Source: an uncultured Selenomonadales bacterium
Lineage (GTDB): Bacteria > Bacillota > Negativicutes > Selenomonadales > Selenomonadaceae
NCBI GenBank assembly: GCA_900315155.1
Contig: OMYB01000002.1
Span: 62,001-126,000, forward strand
Length of the DNA: 64,000 bases
Direction: 5' to 3'
The position numbers were made by a program, and so were the translations under genes. Below the pieces are notes generated by a model. It made no database searches and was not told the origin of the DNA. It saw only the letters and a list, made by a program, of their open reading frames with translations. Shown one piece after another: positions 35,373 to 46,652 of this stretch (within the stretch, counting starts at the first letter, position 1; each line of letters starts with the position of its first letter).

Positions 35373-37169
35373 TTAGTCAATCTTCAAAACAGCCATGAAA
35401 GCTTCCTGCGGGATTTCGACGCTGCCGACGGCTTTCATGCGCTTCTTGCCCTCTTTCTGCTTCTCGAGGAGCTTGCGCTTGCGGCTGATATCGCCGCCGT
35501 AGCATTTCGCGAGCACGTCCTTGCGGTGGGCACGGACGTTTTCACGCGCGATGACCTTCGAACCGATGGCCGCCTGGATCGGGATTTCGAACATCTGCTG
35601 TGGGATGATCTCCTTGAGCTTCGCGGCGAGCTGGCGGCCGCGTGCGACGGCGCGGTCTTTGTGCACGATGGTCGACAGGGCATCGACGGGATCGCCGTTC
35701 AGCAGGATGTCGACCTTGACGAGCTTCGATGGCTTGTAGTCCGCAAGCTCGTAGTCGAGCGAGGCATAGCCGCGCGTCGCGGATTTCAGACGGTCAAAAT
35801 AATCATAGATAATCTCGTTCAGCGGGATATGATACTCGATCATGACGCGGTTTTCATCGAGGTAATTCATCGTCTTGAACTCGCCGCGCTTATCCTGCGA
35901 AATCTCCATGACGGCGCCGACGTAGTCGTTCGGCACGATGACCGTCGCCTTGACGTACGGTTCCTCCATGTGCTCGATCTCCGTCGCCGGCGGCAGCTCG
36001 GACGGGTTGCTGACCGCGACCATCTCGCCATTCGTCTTATAGACATGGTAAATAACGGTCGGTGCCGTCGTGATGAGTTTGAGGCTGTACTCGCGCTCCA
36101 GGCGCTCCTGCACGACATCCATGTGCAGCAGTCCGAGGAAGCCGCAGCGGAAGCCGAAGCCAAGCGCCACGGACGTTTCCGGCTCGAAGACGAGCGCGGC
36201 ATCGTTGATCTGCAGCTTCTCCAGCGCATCCTTGAGGTTATCGTAGTCGGAGCTCTCGACCGGATAAAGGCCGCAGTAGACCATCGGCGTGACGCCGCGA
36301 TAACCCGGCAGTGGCTCCAGAGCCGGATGATCGGCACCCGTAATCGTATCGCCGACGCGCACGTCGCGCACATCCTTCAACGAGCCCGCGACAAAGCCGA
36401 CTTCGCCGATATCGAGGTGGCCGACGTCCACGGGCTGTGGCTTGAAGCAGCCCACATCCGTGACTTCGAACGTCTTGCCCGTCGCCATCATCTTGAGCTT
36501 CATGCCCTTCTTGATGTGACCCTGCTTCACGCGGATATGCGCGATGACACCTTTATAGGAGTCAAAATACGAATCAAAGATGAGCGCCTGCAGCGGCGCA
36601 TCCTCATCGCCCTCCGGCGCCGGGATGTAGTCGACGACGGCCTCGAGGATATCGGGGATGCCGATGCCCGTCTTGCCCGAGCAGAGCACGGCGTTCGACG
36701 TATCGAGGCCGATGACGTCCTCGATTTCCTTTTTCGTGCGCTCCGGATCCGCGCTCGGCAGGTCGATCTTATTGATGACCGGGATGATCTCGAGATCGTG
36801 CTCCAGCGCCATGTAGACGTTCGCTAGCGTCTGCGCCTCCACGCCCTGCGTCGCATCGACGACGAGCAGCGCGCCCTCGCACGCCGCGAGGCTGCGCGAG
36901 ACCTCATACGTAAAATCGACATGCCCCGGCGTATCGATGAGGTTCAGCTCGTACGTCTCGCCATCCTTCGCCTGGTAGTCGAGGCGCACGGTCTGCGACT
37001 TGATCGTGATACCGCGCTCGCGCTCGATATCCATGCTGTCGAGGACCTGATCCTCCATCTCACGCTTGCTGAGCGTGCCCGTATATTCGATCAGACGGTC
37101 CGCAATCGTCGATTTGCCATGGTCAATATGGGCAATAATCGAGAAATTGCGGATATTCTTATTTTCCAT
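35373..37169 (-). CDS. lepA: Elongation factor 4 (LepA)
   Basis: 598 residues. A translational GTPase with the G1 motif [12 protein letters not shown], switch region [20 protein letters not shown] and [10 protein letters not shown], followed by domains II-III, an EF-G-like domain V, and the LepA-specific C-terminus ([21 protein letters not shown], in parts). It acts on ribosomes stalled under stress. The ATG at 37169 has AAAGGA eight bases upstream; a TTG six codons earlier is rejected. The stop codon of the mod gene lies 33 bases upstream with no clear terminator or promoter, so read-through from the restriction operon is possible. Confidence 0.98.
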   Translation of the reverse strand: MENKNIRNFSIIAHIDHGKSTIADRLIEYTGTLSKREMEDQVLDSMDIERERGITIKSQTVRLDYQAKDGETYELNLIDTPGHVDFTYEVSRSLAACEGALLVVDATQGVEAQTLANVYMALEHDLEIIPVINKIDLPSADPERTKKEIEDVIGLDTSNAVLCSGKTGIGIPDILEAVVDYIPAPEGDEDAPLQALIFDSYFDSYKGVIAHIRVKQGHIKKGMKLKMMATGKTFEVTDVGCFKPQPVDVGHLDIGEVGFVAGSLKDVRDVRVGDTITGADHPALEPLPGYRGVTPMVYCGLYPVESSDYDNLKDALEKLQINDAALVFEPETSVALGFGFRCGFLGLLHMDVVQERLEREYSLKLITTAPTVIYHVYKTNGEMVAVSNPSELPPATEIEHMEEPYVKATVIVPNDYVGAVMEISQDKRGEFKTMNYLDENRVMIEYHIPLNEIIYDYFDRLKSATRGYASLDYELADYKPSKLVKVDILLNGDPVDALSTIVHKDRAVARGRQLAAKLKEIIPQQMFEIPIQAAIGSKVIARENVRAHRKDVLAKCYGGDISRKRKLLEKQKEGKKRMKAVGSVEIPQEAFMAVLKID

Positions 37170-37201
37170 CCGTATTTTCCTTTCCAAAAGTAATCCTTGT
37201 T

Positions 37202-39211
37202 TTATGCATCAGCAGGGAGGCAATAGACGCTCTCATCCCCACAGATATTGCGGATGCGCAGGCGGAGCGGCCGCTGCGTTGCCGCAATCGTCCCATCCCA
37301 AAAATGGTCGGTTCTGACACCATTTTCAACGACATAGCCGAGTTTGTCAATCTTGATTTCGCTATCGCTGTGCCATATCGCATCCTGAGCCGCCTCCGTA
37401 CAGTCCAGGCTGAGCGCCTCGATGGTCTCCAGCCCCGTATCGCTCAGCACGATCGGACTAAATGGCTTCTTCTTGCCCGCGCTGTTCACCATGCCTTTCT
37501 GGTTATAGGCATCGATCTTGGAGGCTACGCGTTCACTCAGAAAGGCATCTATCACCACATGGTACAGCATATCGCCCTGCCCGTAGTCCGGCTCGTCCAC
37601 ATGGAATTTTGCCGTATCGGCGAGAATCGTATTATCGAGGACGGTTTTCAGGTCGCGCAGATCGATTTTCACATCTACGCTATCGTCCTCGTCGATAAAT
37701 TTGCGGATTTCGCGGATGTCGTCGATATCCACGTAATAGACGATGACTTTTTTTACACTGGATGGCAGGGAGGGGATGCCCTCGCGCAGGATGCGGTTCA
37801 TGAGATCCTTCGTGAGCAGGCGCGTCGTACTGTCCATGAGGTTGGGGATATAGACAGGCACCATGCCGTACTGACTGTCCGTGATGACGCCCTCCCAAAA
37901 TTCATCAACGGCATCCTCGTTTTTGAGGCCGGGGATGAGTTTCGTGATGGCGTCCATGGTCTGTACCGGGTTGCGATAGAGCTGTACGCCGTCCTTCACC
38001 TCATAGCAGGTAAAAGACGCTTTCTGCCCCATGAGGCGGTCACGCGCAGTCTGCACGCTGTTGATGCCGACGTCCACATGCAAGAACCGCCGTCCCAGCC
38101 GCTGCGCCACCGCCGCCGTCACGCCGCTGCCACCAAAAAAGTCGGCCACAAGCATGCCCTCATCGGACGAGGTTTGAATGATACGTTCGAGCAAAGCTTC
38201 GGGCTTCTGTGTTGCATAGTCCACACGCTCATCTGCCTGCGAATTAACAGCATTGATATCAGTCCAAAGATCTTGCACTGGGATTCCCTGCATCTCATCT
38301 AAGTACTGTTTATAACGTGGCGTTCCATTCTTGGTATAATACAACCGGCCTAACTTATCATATTCTTCCATGCGTGTTTTGGGACACCGCCACAACCCAG
38401 CTACGCCCTTCCAGACATAGGTATATCCGCCACCTGTCAACCCTTTTGCTGATAAATCGCGATCAACATATCTTCTACCGCCTTTATCTGTATGTTTATA
38501 GCGTGATTCGATATACTCCTCATCATAATCGGCATACTGTATGTTGAAGACATGTTCGCCTAACGCATAATATAGAATCGTATCATGTACGTTTCCAAAG
38601 CCAGTTGAATCACTATGTGCTGTCTGTCGTTTCCAGGAAATCTCGTTTTTGAAACTATCGTCGCCGAAGATTTCGTCCATCAAGACTTTCATATAGTGGA
38701 CTATATGATAATCTAAATGCACATAAATACTGGCCGTATCGCTCATGACGCTTTTGATCGCGACGAGGTTTTCGTACATCCAGTTGAGGTATTTTTCTTT
38801 GTCCCAGACGTCGCCATACATTTTCTCCTCGAAGGCACGCAGCTCGTCGCTGGCGAGTTCCTGCTCCGCGGTTTTAACCTGGGCCGCGAGTTTCGGGTTC
38901 CTGCGGAGGTAGACCTGCTTTGCGTAGTCTGCCCCGCTCGCAAACGGGGGGTCGATGTACACGAGATCGACCTTTTTCCCCTGATGGTTGAGCCATGCAC
39001 AGGCGGAGACACATTCGCCGCGTACGATGGCGTTGTCCTGCGGCTCGCTGCCGACCCGCTCCGTCTCCTCTACTTCGAACAGAGGCATGCCGCGACGCAG
39101 ATCATCGGAGAGCTGTTCGCTCCCGTGGTAACGCAGTGTGCGTTTGAAATTATTCAGAATCGCCTGCCCCTCGATCGTGTCAGGGTAAAACGGAATATAT
39201 CGTACTGCCAT
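37202..39211 (-). CDS. mod: Type III-like DNA adenine methyltransferase (Mod)
   Basis: 669 residues. A beta-class N6-adenine/N4-cytosine methyltransferase with the catalytic motif IDPPF at residues 86-90 and the later SAM-binding motif [10 protein letters not shown] at 356-365. The residues between them (about 165-298) form the likely target-recognition domain, coded by DNA of clearly lower GC (about 37-42 percent in 38461-38640, against about 67 percent on either side). It methylates the recognition site and guides the Res partner. Its start overlaps the res stop by one base (TAATG), so the two are coupled. The C-terminal 250 residues carry no motif I can name. Confidence 0.9.
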   Translation of the reverse strand: MAVRYIPFYPDTIEGQAILNNFKRTLRYHGSEQLSDDLRRGMPLFEVEETERVGSEPQDNAIVRGECVSACAWLNHQGKKVDLVYIDPPFASGADYAKQVYLRRNPKLAAQVKTAEQELASDELRAFEEKMYGDVWDKEKYLNWMYENLVAIKSVMSDTASIYVHLDYHIVHYMKVLMDEIFGDDSFKNEISWKRQTAHSDSTGFGNVHDTILYYALGEHVFNIQYADYDEEYIESRYKHTDKGGRRYVDRDLSAKGLTGGGYTYVWKGVAGLWRCPKTRMEEYDKLGRLYYTKNGTPRYKQYLDEMQGIPVQDLWTDINAVNSQADERVDYATQKPEALLERIIQTSSDEGMLVADFFGGSGVTAAVAQRLGRRFLHVDVGINSVQTARDRLMGQKASFTCYEVKDGVQLYRNPVQTMDAITKLIPGLKNEDAVDEFWEGVITDSQYGMVPVYIPNLMDSTTRLLTKDLMNRILREGIPSLPSSVKKVIVYYVDIDDIREIRKFIDEDDSVDVKIDLRDLKTVLDNTILADTAKFHVDEPDYGQGDMLYHVVIDAFLSERVASKIDAYNQKGMVNSAGKKKPFSPIVLSDTGLETIEALSLDCTEAAQDAIWHSDSEIKIDKLGYVVENGVRTDHFWDGTIAATQRPLRLRIRNICGDESVYCLPADA

Positions 39212-42081
39212 TATTTAGCCTCCCGTGGCCGAAAGAAATGCTCCACACAGTTCCGCAGTTGCGCATGGCGCTGCAGATCGGACAGGCTGTCCTCGAGGTA
39301 GAGGTAATCATAGTTCGGATTGAGCTTCTTAAACGTCGTCTCCATGAACTCCCGCCGTTTCTGATATTTCAGGTCGCCCGCGTACAGGCTGCCCTTTGTC
39401 TCGATGATGAGCACGCGGGCAATTCTCCTCTGCTCGCGTTGTAACATCAGAAAATCCGGCGTGTACATGCCCACATAGTTCCAGCCGCGTCCCTTGATTT
39501 TTTCATAGCAACGGATGCGGAACGCCGTGAGGCTGCGATCGCCATTGTAGTAAATTTCGAGATCCTGGCGCTCCAAAAAATCCTCCGGCAGGACTTCCCT
39601 GAGAAATTGGATTTCAAATGCGCTGTCCATGTGGTAAGGCAGGTAGTGGAAGGAACGATCCTTTCCCGGGATGAGTCCATACTGCGCTCTGATCATGCGC
39701 GCGATCTCAGGATGATGATCCTGCTCGGCCATGCGGATGGATTCCGCCATCGCATCCGGGAGCTGGAACGCACCGCGGTCATCCTCCAGGATACGCTGGA
39801 CATCCTTTTGCTCCGGATAGTACTCCTCCGGCTTCACCGTGAGCACGGAGTCGGTAAAGTTCGCGACATTGAGCAGCGGCACATGCATCGGGATCGTCTC
39901 CTCGCGCGTCACATAGTGCCAATCCTGTGTGAACGCCCGACGGATGTTTACACGCACGCGGTTCTGCCAGATATCGTTACGATAGTAGCAGATACCGTCC
40001 TGCTCCTCGGTAATGGAGCGAAATACCTTGCGCAGGGCTTTATCGTGTTGCGTTAGTTCCTCTATGGTGAGCGTATTCATGCTCTCCTTGACGATGCCAT
40101 TCAGCCAGTACGGATAAACTGCAGGAGTCGGCATCTTCTCGCCGTAAGCAATCCGGCGCGTCTCCAGGACCTGCCCGGAGAAATCCTGCATCCGCATCTC
40201 GTCGTGGCGCAACGCATCCGCATCGACGGCCTGCGAAATCGCCCGATCGATATTTTTCGGGCGCTGCGAAATTTCCGCCGTGTAGGAAATCCGCAGCTGA
40301 CGGAACGGAATCTCCGGCAAATGCAGATGGTCCATGCGATGGTAACGCGACAAAACCGTTTCGCGCGAAGTGGGCTTCTTTTGAAACTCCTCCACCGTCG
40401 TATGCTGCTGTTTCTTCAACTGGGCGGCGAGAAGCTTTTCATTCTCAGCATTCAGATAGATCAGCGCCGTTTCCGCTTTTCCCTTATCCACCTGACGCAG
40501 GCATCGGCAGGTGGTCTGCAACACCTTGTTGAGCGGACATGCCCCCTTTTGAGAGAGAATGACTCCCGTGAGGCTGCGGCAGTCCCATCCCTCTTTGCCG
40601 ATACCAGCGAGCATGATAATGCGCTTGCGCGAAACGACCGTATCGAGCGAATCGAACGCAAGCTGTGCGCCCTCCGGCTGTGGGAATTGTTTGTTGCCAC
40701 GATGGAACTTCAGGATGGTCTCGGATGCGTTCATCCCATACTGTTCCACGATATTTGCGACATCGCTGTAGATTCCCTCCAGCGAGGCGATGCTGCTGCA
40801 GAATATCGCCAGCTTTGCCGTGCATCCGTTCGCATAGACGGTATCCTTATATTTGTCGAGGAAATCCCGGATGCCACGGTTGACAATCTCAACGCTCTCC
40901 GTACCCGGCGAGGCGCGGTGAACAACCGGGTATTTCAAAAAGTTCCCTATGCCATCGATGAGCGAGTAATAATGTACAATGGTCGGAATCTCCTCCGATT
41001 TGACAGAGAGTGCGTCTGATAACGACAGATCCTCTTTTTTTGCCAAATACGGCGTACCGGAAAAGCCGATCACGCCACGGACACCGGAGCGATTCTGTGC
41101 CATCCAGTGATTGATGACACTGCGCAGTTTGATATCGTCATCTGCTGCATGATGCGCTTCATCGACGTAGACGGCGAGCCCCGGCAGCTTGCCAATGATG
41201 TTCCTCAGTTCATTCGCCTGCCGATCGCGATCATCATCCGTCTCCTCGTAGAGATTCAGCTGGCCATCGTCCACTTTCACACGGTCGAGGATGACCTTTT
41301 CTGCATTCGTCACGGCCACGAGGCCCATGAGGTTCGGGTCGCTTCGATGCAGGGCTATCTTCTGTACATTGGGATTCCGCACTTTATTGGATCGCTTTGC
41401 GGATTTCTGTGCATCGAGCACCTCAAACTTGAGCAGGCGTTTGACCTGCGAGGCCGCCGGCTCCGGCAGAACCCAATGCGGATCAAAGCGCTGAATCGTG
41501 CGCAGACTCGGAACGACCGAGGATTTCAACCCTGAGGGAGCGAGCACGATAAAGTTATGCGCAAAAGCCGGATTATCCGGCTCCATCATGGCATAGTAGA
41601 GATCCAGATAGATAAATGCCGCCATGAGATACGTCTTTCCGGCGCCCATCGGCAGGCTGAACAAATACTCCGTATAATTCTTATCACCAAAGGCCTGACG
41701 GAAAAATCGGCAGCTATCCAGCGTCTCATTCGCCTCGATCGCTTTCGCGATACGGGGAGCCAGACGGTGCCCATTGGCATCCGTGCTGCAGCTATATGCA
41801 TACAGGGCGATCCGCGCCGGGTCAGCTTGCAGGGATTCCCGTGCGGCAACGGAAAGCGGCAGCTCATCCAGATTCTGCGTACAGAAAAATCCCTCCGTGA
41901 ACAAGGTATATAAAGGATGGTTCCTGCCAGCCAGCTTCAGGAACAGGTATGTCCGGATAGCCTCCACCTGTGCATCACGCAGATGCCCATCCTCCTCAAT
42001 ATATCGGATGATGCTTTCCGCTGGGCAATGCCCCGAAGCGTACCATGCCTCGCAGGCTTTCTGGATCATCGAATAAAACAT
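39211..42081 (-). CDS. res: Type III-like restriction enzyme subunit (Res), SF2 helicase-nuclease
   Basis: 956 residues. An SF2 helicase with Walker A PMGAGKTYL (Lys149) and Walker B VDEAHHAADDD (307-310), motif III GFSGTPYLA, and a later motif near AGIGKEGWDCRSLTG. A PD-(D/E)XK nuclease sits near the C-terminus (PDF at 875-877, ETK at 894-896). This is the architecture of Type III Res proteins, which translocate or slide and cut DNA with Mod. It is the first gene of the two-gene unit, whereas mod comes first in the classical arrangement. It has its own promoter and is divergent from rpsT. Confidence 0.9.
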   Translation of the reverse strand: MFYSMIQKACEAWYASGHCPAESIIRYIEEDGHLRDAQVEAIRTYLFLKLAGRNHPLYTLFTEGFFCTQNLDELPLSVAARESLQADPARIALYAYSCSTDANGHRLAPRIAKAIEANETLDSCRFFRQAFGDKNYTEYLFSLPMGAGKTYLMAAFIYLDLYYAMMEPDNPAFAHNFIVLAPSGLKSSVVPSLRTIQRFDPHWVLPEPAASQVKRLLKFEVLDAQKSAKRSNKVRNPNVQKIALHRSDPNLMGLVAVTNAEKVILDRVKVDDGQLNLYEETDDDRDRQANELRNIIGKLPGLAVYVDEAHHAADDDIKLRSVINHWMAQNRSGVRGVIGFSGTPYLAKKEDLSLSDALSVKSEEIPTIVHYYSLIDGIGNFLKYPVVHRASPGTESVEIVNRGIRDFLDKYKDTVYANGCTAKLAIFCSSIASLEGIYSDVANIVEQYGMNASETILKFHRGNKQFPQPEGAQLAFDSLDTVVSRKRIIMLAGIGKEGWDCRSLTGVILSQKGACPLNKVLQTTCRCLRQVDKGKAETALIYLNAENEKLLAAQLKKQQHTTVEEFQKKPTSRETVLSRYHRMDHLHLPEIPFRQLRISYTAEISQRPKNIDRAISQAVDADALRHDEMRMQDFSGQVLETRRIAYGEKMPTPAVYPYWLNGIVKESMNTLTIEELTQHDKALRKVFRSITEEQDGICYYRNDIWQNRVRVNIRRAFTQDWHYVTREETIPMHVPLLNVANFTDSVLTVKPEEYYPEQKDVQRILEDDRGAFQLPDAMAESIRMAEQDHHPEIARMIRAQYGLIPGKDRSFHYLPYHMDSAFEIQFLREVLPEDFLERQDLEIYYNGDRSLTAFRIRCYEKIKGRGWNYVGMYTPDFLMLQREQRRIARVLIIETKGSLYAGDLKYQKRREFMETTFKKLNPNYDYLYLEDSLSDLQRHAQLRNCVEHFFRPREAK

Positions 42082-42128
42082 CGCTCTACTGCTCCCCCAT
42101 CGCCGCCAATAGCTCTTGTGTATGTTTC

Positions 42129-42158
42129 ATTATATCATTCTCTCAGACTTTCTAGCAA
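42129..42158 (-). promoter_or_regulatory. Promoter of the res-mod unit
   Basis: On the minus strand TTGCTA (42153-42158) and TATAAT (42129-42134) are spaced by 18 bases, about 48 bases upstream of the res start. It is divergent from the rpsT promoter. Confidence 0.75.
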
Positions 42159-42176
42159 GAAAACTGCAGGAAATGG

Positions 42177-42205
42177 TTGCTTTTTCCGTTTCATCATGCT
42201 ATGAT
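42177..42205 (+). promoter_or_regulatory. Promoter of rpsT
   Basis: TTGCTT (42177-42182) and TATGAT (42200-42205) are spaced by 17 bases, 35 bases upstream of the start codon. Confidence 0.8.
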
Positions 42206-42240
42206 ACATAGGTAACGAATCAATCAAGGGGGTGAACTAC

Positions 42241-42507
42241 TTGCCAAATATCAAAGCATCTATCCTGAGCGTAAAATCTGACGCAAAGCGCCATGCCAAG
42301 AATGCCGCTGAGAAATCCCGTGTCCGCACGGCTTCCCGCCGCGTCCTCGATGCTGTAGAGGCTGGAAACGCTGACGAAGCGAAATCCCTCCTTACGGTTG
42401 CTTGCAAGACGATCGACCAGGCTGCTGCAAACCATGTTTATCATAAGAATGCTGCCAGCCGCAAAAAGTCCCGTCTGGCTCGCAAGGTCAACGCACTGGC
42501 AAAATAA
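42241..42507 (+). CDS. rpsT: 30S ribosomal protein S20
   Basis: 88 residues, the usual length. It starts (M)PNIKASILSVKSDAKRH and ends AASRKKSRLARKVNALAK, the basic helical bundle that binds 16S rRNA. The start is an unusual TTG at 42241, chosen because AAGGGGGTGA lies at ideal distance and the next residues PNIKAS match the family. A GTG nine bases upstream is embedded in that ribosome-binding site and is rejected. TTG starts in S20 genes are known and may allow autoregulation by S20. Confidence 0.97.
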   Translation: MPNIKASILSVKSDAKRHAKNAAEKSRVRTASRRVLDAVEAGNADEAKSLLTVACKTIDQAAANHVYHKNAASRKKSRLARKVNALAK

Positions 42508-42532
42508 GTTCTGCTTTGACGCAGATAACATA

Positions 42533-42562
42533 AAAGACCAGCTCTTCGGAGCTGGTCTTTTT
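42533..42562. terminator. Bidirectional terminator between rpsT and the MATE gene
   Basis: A perfect 12-base stem, AAAGACCAGCTC with its complement, encloses the stable loop TTCG, with A-rich and T-rich flanks. The two genes converge here. Confidence 0.93.
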
Positions 42563-42565
42563 GGT

Positions 42566-43921
42566 TTACGCGTTTTGTTTACGCATGCTGTGCTCTACTT
42601 TGCGCAGGCGGATGATGAGGCAGACGGCTCCGACGGCGATGCCGGCGATAAGGCCGATCCAGTAGCCGTAGGGACCGAGGCCGCCGTAGTTTGCCATGAG
42701 CCAGCCGAGGGGCAGGCCGATGACCCAGTTCGAGAGCACAGCGAGCCAGAATGTGACGTGGACGTCCTTGTACCCGCGCAGGGCGCCCTGCAAAGGGGCA
42801 TTGATGCAGTCGGACATCTGCAGGAACACGGCATAAATGAGGAAGCCGCCGATGATCGTCTGCAGTTCCTGGCTCGAGGCGTAGATGGCCGAAACCTGCC
42901 CCTTGAACTGTGTGAGCGGCAGGGCGATGCTGCCGACGAAGACGAGCGAGAGCACGCGCGCGAGGCGGACGTACTGATGCGCATCGCGCAGGCGGCGTGC
43001 CCCGACCTCATAGCCGACGAGGATCGTGAGCGCCATGCTCACGGAGAGCGGGATCATGTAGACGATCGTCGTGAAGTTCATCGCCGCCTGATGCGCGGCG
43101 ACAACCGCCGTGCCATAAGACGTCATGAACAGGCCGACCGCACCGAAGATACTCTGCTCCGTGAACATCGTGCCGCCGATCGGGATGCCGACGGCGAGCT
43201 GCCGCCGCCATGAGGCGAAGCGCGGCCGCGGGAAATCATGGAAGATGCGGTAGTCGCGGAACGGATGCATCGTGAGCACGACGGCCACATTGAGCACAAG
43301 GTTCAGCGTGAACGCGAGCGCGGAGCCGATGCCCGCGCCGATGCCGCCGAACGCCGGCAGGCCGAGCTTGCCATACATGAAGATGTAATTCAGTGCGATA
43401 TTCACGGGTACCGTCGTCATCGTGATGAGCATCGTGAGGCGCGTATAGCCATGCGCATCGATGAAGTTGCGCAGAACACCCGCGAGGAAAATCGGGATGA
43501 TGCCGCACGAGACGGCCATGAGATAATGCGCCGTGATGTACTCGACATGCGGCTCCAGGGCGAGTGCCGGCAGCACGAGCGGCACGGCAATCCAGCCGAA
43601 CGCCAGGAACACGAGCGCCAAAGCGAACGTCCAGTAGAATCCCTGCTTCACCGTATAGCGGATGGCCTGCCCCTTTCCCGCGCCGTAGAACTGCGCGATG
43701 ACCGGCGTGAGCCCCGAGATGATGCCGAGAGCCGCGCCGAAGAACGGCATGAACAGATTGACGCCCACGGCCACGCCTGCGAGGTCCATCTCGCTGATAT
43801 GTCCCGCCATGACCGTGTTGCAGAAGCCCGTCGCGATGAGCGAGAGCTGGGTAATAAAAATAGGAAGAAGCACGGCAAAGAACTGCCATGCCTTCTCCCC
43901 GTAACTACGTGTAGCCTTCAT
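42566..43921 (-). CDS. MATE-family multidrug/Na+ antiporter
   Basis: A 451-residue membrane protein with twelve predicted helices in two six-helix halves. Family segments are LLPIFITQLSLIATGFCNTVMAGH at helices 1-2 (read in parts), GAGKGQAIRYTVKQGFYW, and the second-half repeat AVGIPIGGTMFTEQSIF. It probably exports cationic drugs or metabolites in exchange for Na+ or H+. GAGGATATTTT precedes the ATG at 43921. It lies 28 bases after a SEC-C gene on the same strand. Confidence 0.92.
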   Translation of the reverse strand: MKATRSYGEKAWQFFAVLLPIFITQLSLIATGFCNTVMAGHISEMDLAGVAVGVNLFMPFFGAALGIISGLTPVIAQFYGAGKGQAIRYTVKQGFYWTFALALVFLAFGWIAVPLVLPALALEPHVEYITAHYLMAVSCGIIPIFLAGVLRNFIDAHGYTRLTMLITMTTVPVNIALNYIFMYGKLGLPAFGGIGAGIGSALAFTLNLVLNVAVVLTMHPFRDYRIFHDFPRPRFASWRRQLAVGIPIGGTMFTEQSIFGAVGLFMTSYGTAVVAAHQAAMNFTTIVYMIPLSVSMALTILVGYEVGARRLRDAHQYVRLARVLSLVFVGSIALPLTQFKGQVSAIYASSQELQTIIGGFLIYAVFLQMSDCINAPLQGALRGYKDVHVTFWLAVLSNWVIGLPLGWLMANYGGLGPYGYWIGLIAGIAVGAVCLIIRLRKVEHSMRKQNA

Positions 43922-43948
43922 AAAATATCCTCAGAAAATCCAGCTGCC

Positions 43949-45154
<1,206 letters not shown>

Positions 45155-45197
45155 GTATCGAAAAATCCTTTCTGTCGATGGTTATCTATGCGGTATC

Positions 45198-46526
45198 TCA
45201 GCCGAAGTAATCGGCAATGCCGTCGGCGATACCCTGCGCCGCCTTGCGGACGCCTGCCTCCGTATCGAGCAGCTTCTCCTCATCCGGGTTCGAGATGAAT
45301 GCCACCTCGATAAGCGTTGCCGGCATGTCGGTATGCTTCAGTACGTAGAAGTTCGCACTCTGCGTGCCGCGGCTCGCGGTGCCGATCTGGTCAATGACGC
45401 CCGCGCGGATCTTATCGGCGAGGTCGCGTGATTTCTTCGAGCCGAGAGAGTAATAATACCCCGTCGTGCCATGCGCAGCGCCGTTTGAGAACGAGTCCAT
45501 GTGGATGCAGACGAAGACATCCGCACCCGCCTGGTTCGCCACATCACAGCGCGCCTGCAATTCCTCGATATCCGAGGCCTTCGCATGTTTCGGGGAGACC
45601 TCCGTATCCGTCGTGCGCGTCATCGTGACCTCGGCACCCTGCGCGACGAGGAGGCGGCGCAATTCGTTGCTGATGCGGAGCGTGATGGACTTCTCCATGA
45701 TGCCCGTTGGGCCGATGGCCCCCGAATCATTGCCGCCATGGCCCGGATCGATCGTGATCTTGCGGCCCTGGAGGCTCGTCAGATTCTGAATTTCTTCATC
45801 CGTCTGATCTTCGTCTTTTGCCGTCGGCTGCTGAGATGGCTGATCTTTTGCTGCCTCCTCCGCAGGCTTTGTCGACGAGGTCTGCGTTTGCGGTTTTGGA
45901 TTTTGTGCCTGTGGTTTCGGCTTCTGTGCCTGCGGCTTCGGCTGTGGTTTTTGGTTTTGTGCCTGTGGCTTCGGCTTTTGTTCCTGCGGCTTCGGCTGCT
46001 GTGCCTGTGGCTTCTGGACGCCTGGAACGGCGATTGTTGCCTGGCTCGTATCCGGTCCGATATTGCCGAAATCCAGGACCACGCGCATCGGCTTTTTCAG
46101 CGTAAATGCCTTATAATTGCTGCTTCCGACTTTGTTCTCGACGACGATGCGCACGGTCGTCGGATCGTGCTGCGCGATGCGCACGCCCCCGACAAAGCGG
46201 CTCGACGCCTTTGGTATCTTGATGCCCTTCGCCATCCAGGCATTCGGGATATCGATGACGACACGGTCCGGATTCTTCAGCGTAAACTGCTTAAAGCTCA
46301 CCGTCCGGTCCGCATCGATGACGATTCTTGTCTTATCTGCCGTATTGCCGACGCGGACATTCCGGATCTCCGCCATACCCGCGACGCGGTCTCCGAAGTC
46401 CGATGCAGCACTTGCCGTCATCGGCACGAGGCAGGCCGTGAGCAGGAGCAGGCAAAGCAGGAACAGCCTGCCTATACGATATAAGGGATTTCCCTTTTTC
46501 TCATCTGAGAAACGGTTTCTCTCCAT
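45198..46526 (-). CDS. amiC: N-acetylmuramoyl-L-alanine amidase with AMIN domain
   Basis: 442 residues. A signal peptide with a hydrophobic core (RLFLLCLLLLTACLVPMTASA) precedes an AMIN domain at about 40-165 (IRNVRVGNTADKTRIVIDAD) for peptidoglycan targeting. A Lys/Pro/Gln-rich linker of about 50 residues (repeats of KPQAQ) follows, then an Amidase_3 domain from about residue 255 (ITIDPGHGGNDSGA, VFVCIHMDSFSN, TLIEVAFISN) with zinc-binding His/Glu residues. It cuts the bond between MurNAc and L-Ala during cell separation. The ATG at 46526 has GGAGGGAG upstream. Its promoter lies at 46559-46587. Confidence 0.95.
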   Translation of the reverse strand: MERNRFSDEKKGNPLYRIGRLFLLCLLLLTACLVPMTASAASDFGDRVAGMAEIRNVRVGNTADKTRIVIDADRTVSFKQFTLKNPDRVVIDIPNAWMAKGIKIPKASSRFVGGVRIAQHDPTTVRIVVENKVGSSNYKAFTLKKPMRVVLDFGNIGPDTSQATIAVPGVQKPQAQQPKPQEQKPKPQAQNQKPQPKPQAQKPKPQAQNPKPQTQTSSTKPAEEAAKDQPSQQPTAKDEDQTDEEIQNLTSLQGRKITIDPGHGGNDSGAIGPTGIMEKSITLRISNELRRLLVAQGAEVTMTRTTDTEVSPKHAKASDIEELQARCDVANQAGADVFVCIHMDSFSNGAAHGTTGYYYSLGSKKSRDLADKIRAGVIDQIGTASRGTQSANFYVLKHTDMPATLIEVAFISNPDEEKLLDTEAGVRKAAQGIADGIADYFG

Positions 46527-46558
46527 GAACTCCCTCCATTCAGACGTTACTCCTTTTC

Positions 46559-46587
46559 ATTATCAACCCTCTTGCTGAAAAAAGCAA
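46559..46587 (-). promoter_or_regulatory. Promoter of the amidase gene
   Basis: On the minus strand TTGCTT (46582-46587) and GATAAT (46559-46564) are spaced by 17 bases. The -35 region lies in a small 6-base hairpin (CTTGCT/AGCAAG) directly after the terminator of the ABC transporter genes. Confidence 0.7.
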
Positions 46588-46588
46588 G

Positions 46589-46631
46589 AAAAATAAGCCG
46601 TCACATCCCCAGGGTACGGGATGCAACGGCT
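46589..46631 (-). terminator. Terminator after the amino-acid ABC transporter genes
   Basis: A 14-base stem (AGCCGTTGCATCCC with GGGATGTGACGGCT, including G-U pairs) around an 8-base loop is followed on the minus strand by a T-rich stretch. Confidence 0.88.
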
Positions 46632-46652
46632 AAGGATCCTATTAACAGAACA

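Noticed and set aside
35148..36827. A 559-codon plus-strand frame opposite lepA and hemW
   Set aside because: It is antisense to conserved genes, with no motif, and its composition is typical of shadow frames.
37202..42081. A Type I or BREX-like defence system
   Set aside because: There is no specificity subunit and no other defence gene next to it; a Mod plus a Res with helicase and PD-(D/E)XK nuclease fits Type III.
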